A DNA stretch of 64,000 nt from Bacteroidales bacterium. GTDB taxonomy: Bacteria; Bacteroidota; Bacteroidia; Bacteroidales; JAGOPY01. Below are positions 61,033-64,000 of the stretch, in pieces. The stretch covers positions 10,695 to 74,694 of the forward strand of contig JALNZD010000017.1 in the NCBI GenBank assembly GCA_023229505.1. Reading direction: 5' to 3'. Under the pieces are notes generated by a model. The model was not told the DNA's origin. It did no database searches and was given only the letters and a program-made list of their open reading frames with translations. The translations under genes were made by a program, and so were the position numbers. Within the stretch, counting starts at the first letter, position 1, and every line of letters starts with the position of its first letter.

Positions 61033-61050
61033 TCCCGAGTGACTCGGGAC
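61033..61050. repeat. Palindromic repeat unit in rnpB
   Basis: TCCCGAGTGACTCGGGAC, related to the copies at 2572-2589 and 3600-3616. Confidence 0.6.
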
Positions 61051-61079
61051 GGTTATTTTCTGTGGCACTTGCTGTGCAA

Positions 61080-61102
61080 TCCCCGCGCAAGCGGGAATCT
61101 CC
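61080..61102. repeat. GC-rich hairpin element in rnpB, copy 2
   Basis: TCCCCGCGCAAGCGGGAA followed by TCTCC. It matches copy 1 at 21 of 23 positions. Confidence 0.6.
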
Positions 61103-61327
61103 TTCCCGTTAGGAAGTATGGCGCCCTGTGTTGTCCCGACTTTCCTCCCCCGCCTTGCGACGGAAGCGGCAGAGCGGACTGCCAGCCGGGTGCAAAAGTA
61201 CAACAAAAATGCCAAAGTAGGCCAGGCCCGCTGAGACCGTATATTAAACCTAATGACTTTTGAAAGAATTATTAATTTTACGGAGGATGAACAACCTTCC
61301 TGTTAAATCGTTTGATTTAATTAATTC

Positions 61328-62665
61328 ATGAAGGACCTCAGCGTAGGAAAAGAAAGCAGGATAATCTTCCAGTTTGCATTGCCCATGCTATTGGGCAATG
61401 TCTTTCAGCAGTTATATACTATTATCAACAGCATCATTGTTGGCAACTTCATCGGAAAGCAAGCCCTTGCAGCCGTCGGTGCTTCATTTCCACTCCTCTT
61501 TACCTTGATTTCTTTGGTAATTGGCGTTGGTATCGGCGCTACCATCATTATTGCGCAATATTTCGGAGCTAAGGACATAAAGAATGTCATCCGGACCATA
61601 GACACACTCTTTGTATTTATGTTCTTTGCTTCAATCCTGACGACTTTAATAGGCATAATATTAAGCAAACCGATTTTTCAGCTTATTCAGCTTCCGGCAG
61701 ATATCCTTCCCTATGCTGTTGATTATTTCAATATTTACATGCTGGGATCAGTTTTCTTTTTCGGCTTTAACAGCATCACATCCATACTGAGGGGAATGGG
61801 TGATTCGAAAACCCCTCTCTATTTCCTTATCATCTCAACCATCCTGAATATAGCTCTGGACCTGATCTTTGTGGTGGGCTTCAAATTTGGCGTGAAAAGC
61901 GTGGCTTTGGCAACGGTCATCTCACAGGCTGTCGCCTTGATTCTTGCCATCATGTACCTGAACAGGACCCATGATTTCATAAACCTGAGCTGGCGAAGAC
62001 TGGAGTTCGACAGGGAAATTTTGAATAAAAGCCTGAAAATTGGATTTCCGGTCGGATTTCAGCAAGCTTTTGTCGCATTGAGCATGCTTGCGATGTACTG
62101 GCTGGTGAACCGATTCGGTACCGATGCCACTGCTGCCTACAGCGTTGTCTTCCGGATCGATACCTTTGCCTCCATGCCGGCCATGAACTTCGCAATGGCG
62201 CTCTCTGCCTTTGTCGGACAAAACCTGGGGGCCCAAAAACCGGAACGCGTTAGACATGGTTTGTTATCCACTTTTTATATGACAACTGCCATCTCGATTG
62301 CAATTTCTTTGATCGGCATTTTCTTTGCAGGGCCCTTGATGAGATTATTTACCAAAGACCTGGAAGTAATAGCAATAGGTAAAGGCTATCTTCAGATCGT
62401 AAGCGGTTTTTACGTTGTTTTCTCCACAATGTTCATAGTAGGCGGGGTGATGCGGGGTGCAGGCGACACGTTTATCCCCATGCTGATCACCTTTTTTGCC
62501 TTGTGGGTCGTGCGCATACCTGTCGGTTATTTTCTGTCTGAAAAATGGGGCTATCACGGCATCTGGTGGGCAGTTCCGATTGCATGGGTTGTAGGGCTCG
62601 GCCTTTCATTCCTTTATTATATGACCGGCCGGTGGAAGAGAAAGGTTGTGGTTAGGCATGCCTGA
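61328..62665 (+). CDS. MATE family multidrug/sodium efflux transporter
   Basis: A 445-residue inner-membrane protein with twelve helices, the MATE length and fold. Two MatE halves (about 10-170 and 235-395) begin with similar segments: IIFQFALPMLLGNVFQQLYTIINSIIVG and SLKIGFPVGFQQAFVALSMLAMYWLVN. GSVFFFGFNSITSILRGMGD is the typical mid-domain motif. It probably exports organic cations or drugs with Na+ or H+ coupling; substrate is not predictable. It follows rnpB divergently and converges on the YD-like gene, 19 bases away. Confidence 0.92.
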   Translation: MKDLSVGKESRIIFQFALPMLLGNVFQQLYTIINSIIVGNFIGKQALAAVGASFPLLFTLISLVIGVGIGATIIIAQYFGAKDIKNVIRTIDTLFVFMFFASILTTLIGIILSKPIFQLIQLPADILPYAVDYFNIYMLGSVFFFGFNSITSILRGMGDSKTPLYFLIISTILNIALDLIFVVGFKFGVKSVALATVISQAVALILAIMYLNRTHDFINLSWRRLEFDREILNKSLKIGFPVGFQQAFVALSMLAMYWLVNRFGTDATAAYSVVFRIDTFASMPAMNFAMALSAFVGQNLGAQKPERVRHGLLSTFYMTTAISIAISLIGIFFAGPLMRLFTKDLEVIAIGKGYLQIVSGFYVVFSTMFIVGGVMRGAGDTFIPMLITFFALWVVRIPVGYFLSEKWGYHGIWWAVPIAWVVGLGLSFLYYMTGRWKRKVVVRHA

Positions 62666-62684
62666 TGGGAAATGGAGGGAGCTG

Positions 62685-63587
62685 TCAATCCCCGAAAGTT
62701 TCGCGCTTGTAAATGAGTGAATAAGCCAGAACTGTACCGCTGGACTTCATCACTGTTTCAACTGTTGCCTGCAAAAGCTCTCCTTCAGGGCTGTAAACCC
62801 GGAAAATTTCGTGATTCAGGTCGCCGTTCAGATCGGTTTCTACCTGGTGGATGACGTTCCCCTGTTCATCAAAGGAGAATTCCGTAGTATTTTTCCTTTG
62901 CTTATTTTCTTCGATGATCCGTACGATCCTTCCATGCTCATCTTCTTCATAAATATTCCGCTCGATAAGCTGATCACGGCTGTTATAGCGCAGTTCCTGT
63001 TCCCTGAGTCCGGCGGTATTGAATTGATTTATCACGGTAAACGGCTCTTCTTCTTCTGATGACCATATCCTACGGGTTGAAATTAATCCGTTCACATAAG
63101 TATCCTCCTGCCTGAAAACCACTTTATCATTTTCATTATACCGTTCAATCTTAACTAACCGGTTATCTTCATAAAAATATTTTTCGGTAGACTCCACTTC
63201 ATCTTCATCATCCATAACCCGCATCCCGGTGAGATTTCCCCGCTCATCACAGAAATATTCATGCGTGTCTGTTGTCCCGTCCAGGTAATGGATAAATTCC
63301 CGGGCCACGTGCCCGTCCTTATCCATCTCCGCTTCCCGCCGTTCGAGAACTTCATCATCCTCGCCGTAAATGAGCGATTCGATCAGTCTGCCGGCTTCGT
63401 CATAGCGGTATTCTATCTTATCAGCAATTTCCCCATCCCGAGTGAAAGCTAATTCAAGAATGAGATTACCCGACTCATCGAATTCCCGGTGGGATTGTTT
63501 TATGTCGAATTCCTGATCGATATTTATTTCCTCTCCGGGCAGGTGATCGAACCTGTAAATTGTTTCGCTCTTTATTTTTTTACTCAT
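62685..63587 (-). CDS. Acidic YD-repeat-like cytoplasmic protein
   Basis: A 300-residue, strongly acidic protein with no signal peptide, no membrane helix and no cysteine cluster. It is built of about 10 short repeats resembling the YD/RHS pattern (F/Y-D-E-x-G-x-L/V-I): REFDESGNLILELAF, EYRYDEAGRLIESLIYG, YFCDERGNLTGMRV, YEEDEHGRIVRII, FSFDEQGNVIHQ, VYSPEGELLQATVE. Unlike Rhs toxins it lacks an export domain, a shell core and a C-terminal toxin. Homologous small proteins exist in Bacteroidota without known function. A beta-strand scaffold or binding protein is a guess. Confidence 0.65.
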   Translation of the reverse strand: MSKKIKSETIYRFDHLPGEEINIDQEFDIKQSHREFDESGNLILELAFTRDGEIADKIEYRYDEAGRLIESLIYGEDDEVLERREAEMDKDGHVAREFIHYLDGTTDTHEYFCDERGNLTGMRVMDDEDEVESTEKYFYEDNRLVKIERYNENDKVVFRQEDTYVNGLISTRRIWSSEEEEPFTVINQFNTAGLREQELRYNSRDQLIERNIYEEDEHGRIVRIIEENKQRKNTTEFSFDEQGNVIHQVETDLNGDLNHEIFRVYSPEGELLQATVETVMKSSGTVLAYSLIYKRETFGD

Positions 63588-63798
63588 GGTGGCCTGAAAA
63601 CTTCAATCTGTAAAGTGAACCCGTGATTTCGGCCAAAATTGGTTATTTTTGTCCAATTGACCAAGAAGTTTATTGTTTTTCCGTTTTACACCAATAAAAT
63701 TTTTCACTACTGACCGACTAAATTAATATAAAAGAGGGTACTTCCAAACGGTTTCCCCTCGATGTTGTAGTTTTGTTTTGTGAACCAAAAACTGCAAC

Positions 63799-64000
63799 AT
63801 GGGTAAAGATACAGAAATAAAATTAGTCGGACAGCCGATTTTTAAACAAGTACTCGACTTGATTGAAAGAGTAAACATACCAGGGTTGGTTAAAAAGAAT
63901 AGTGCTGACCGCTATTATAAGGCTTTTCGGGCCAAAACACAGCTTATTACCATGTTGTTTGGTATTTTAAGCCGATGTGACTCAATGAATGAGATATGTG
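63799..64000 (+). mobile_element. IS4-type transposase, N-terminal part (runs off the window)
   Basis: An open frame from ATG 63799 to the window end, at least 67 residues: MGKDTEIKLVGQPIFKQVLD, then DRYYKAFRAKTQLITMLFGI and CDSMNEIC. This is the N-terminal DUF4372-type domain that precedes the catalytic DDE domain in many IS4-family transposases of Bacteroidota. The catalytic part lies beyond the window. The left inverted repeat was not located with confidence; it should lie between 63660 and 63798. It follows the acidic YD-like gene divergently. Confidence 0.8.

Larger units (their letters stand above)
60754..61187 (-). ncRNA. rnpB: RNase P RNA (bacterial type A)
   Basis: A 434-base RNA, the catalytic subunit that trims tRNA 5' leaders. 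The outer P1 helix is GGCTGGC (61187-61181) with GCCAGCC (60760-60754). Conserved core segments on the minus strand are GAGGAAAGTC, ACAGAAA, GGTAAGAGCCCAC, GATAAATGG and ACAGAATCCTGCTTACAGG. Three short palindromic elements are embedded in helices at 60786-60808, 61033-61050 and 61080-61102, so peripheral stems were extended by dispersed repeats. The conserved core segments I know are intact, so the RNA should be functional. Confidence 0.95.

Noticed and set aside
60851..61263. Several frames on both strands within 60851-61263
   Set aside because: They lie over RNase P RNA, whose conserved core explains the sequence.
62685..63587. Rhs/contact-dependent toxin system
   Set aside because: No export signal, no RHS core signature and no C-terminal toxin or adjacent immunity gene.

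Overview
The window is from a bacterium of the Bacteroidota, probably an environmental Bacteroidales-like lineage, and reads as ordinary chromosome rather than phage or plasmid. The evidence is: several proteins with type IX secretion system (T9SS) C-terminal sorting domains; PorX, the PglZ-domain T9SS response regulator; a fused lpxC-fabZ gene; an FecI/FecR/TonB-receptor operon; DnaE with an N-terminal proofreading exonuclease; ribosomal protein S16 with a long acidic tail; and repeated Bacteroidota-type -7 boxes (TAnnTTTG) a short distance before start codons. GC content is moderate. No CRISPR array, rRNA operon or prophage was seen.

Layout. 1-2068 (-): a secreted M28 metallopeptidase cut by the window edge. 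2069-7330: small genes, tRNA-Asp, a DUF192 protein, a QueG-like Fe-S protein, a SagB-like nitroreductase, then about 2 kb of decayed sequence with one probable new 48-residue protein and a T9SS sorting-domain remnant. 7361-11915 (+): ion and phosphate transport (NhaD-like, TrkH, DUF47, Pit). 12003-15299 (-): lipid A genes lpxD, lpxC-fabZ, lpxA. 15455-21912 (+): porX, tsaE, an alanine-dehydrogenase-like protein, aroB, aroA, a LutA-like protein. 22013-33055 (+): three large surface proteins with T9SS type A or B tails, a small coupled exported protein, tex and an outer-membrane barrel. 33127-39143 (-): a truncated tag gene, a GATase lipoprotein, and an operon running lipoprotein, ECF sigma, FecR, TonB receptor. 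39334-43565 (-): rpsP and rimM, then a lipoprotein plus T9SS protein pair. 44016-49602 (+): dnaE, trxA, DUF58. 49599-52528 (-): two envelope barrels. 52700-60539: DUF2461, gyrB, a barrel and a 1003-residue TPR protein. 60754-61187 (-): RNase P RNA. 61328-64000: MATE transporter, YD-repeat-like acidic protein, start of an IS4-type insertion sequence.

How they fit together. The envelope is the common theme: lipid A synthesis, T9SS regulation (PorX), T9SS cargo (five proteins or remnants), outer-membrane barrels, lipoproteins and one cell-surface signalling receptor operon. Housekeeping genes (gyrB, dnaE, rpsP, rnpB, aroA/B, tex) are interspersed.

The most unusual sequence-level feature is a set of more than ten short tracts built of different 7-8 base imperfect tandem units. 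They sit at gene junctions and in several places supply stop codons, a start codon or, in one case, the core of a signal peptide. Small palindromes are also dispersed, including inside the RNase P RNA gene. Several genes have an in-frame TTG that is really part of the -7 promoter box, so their starts are given here at the downstream ATG.
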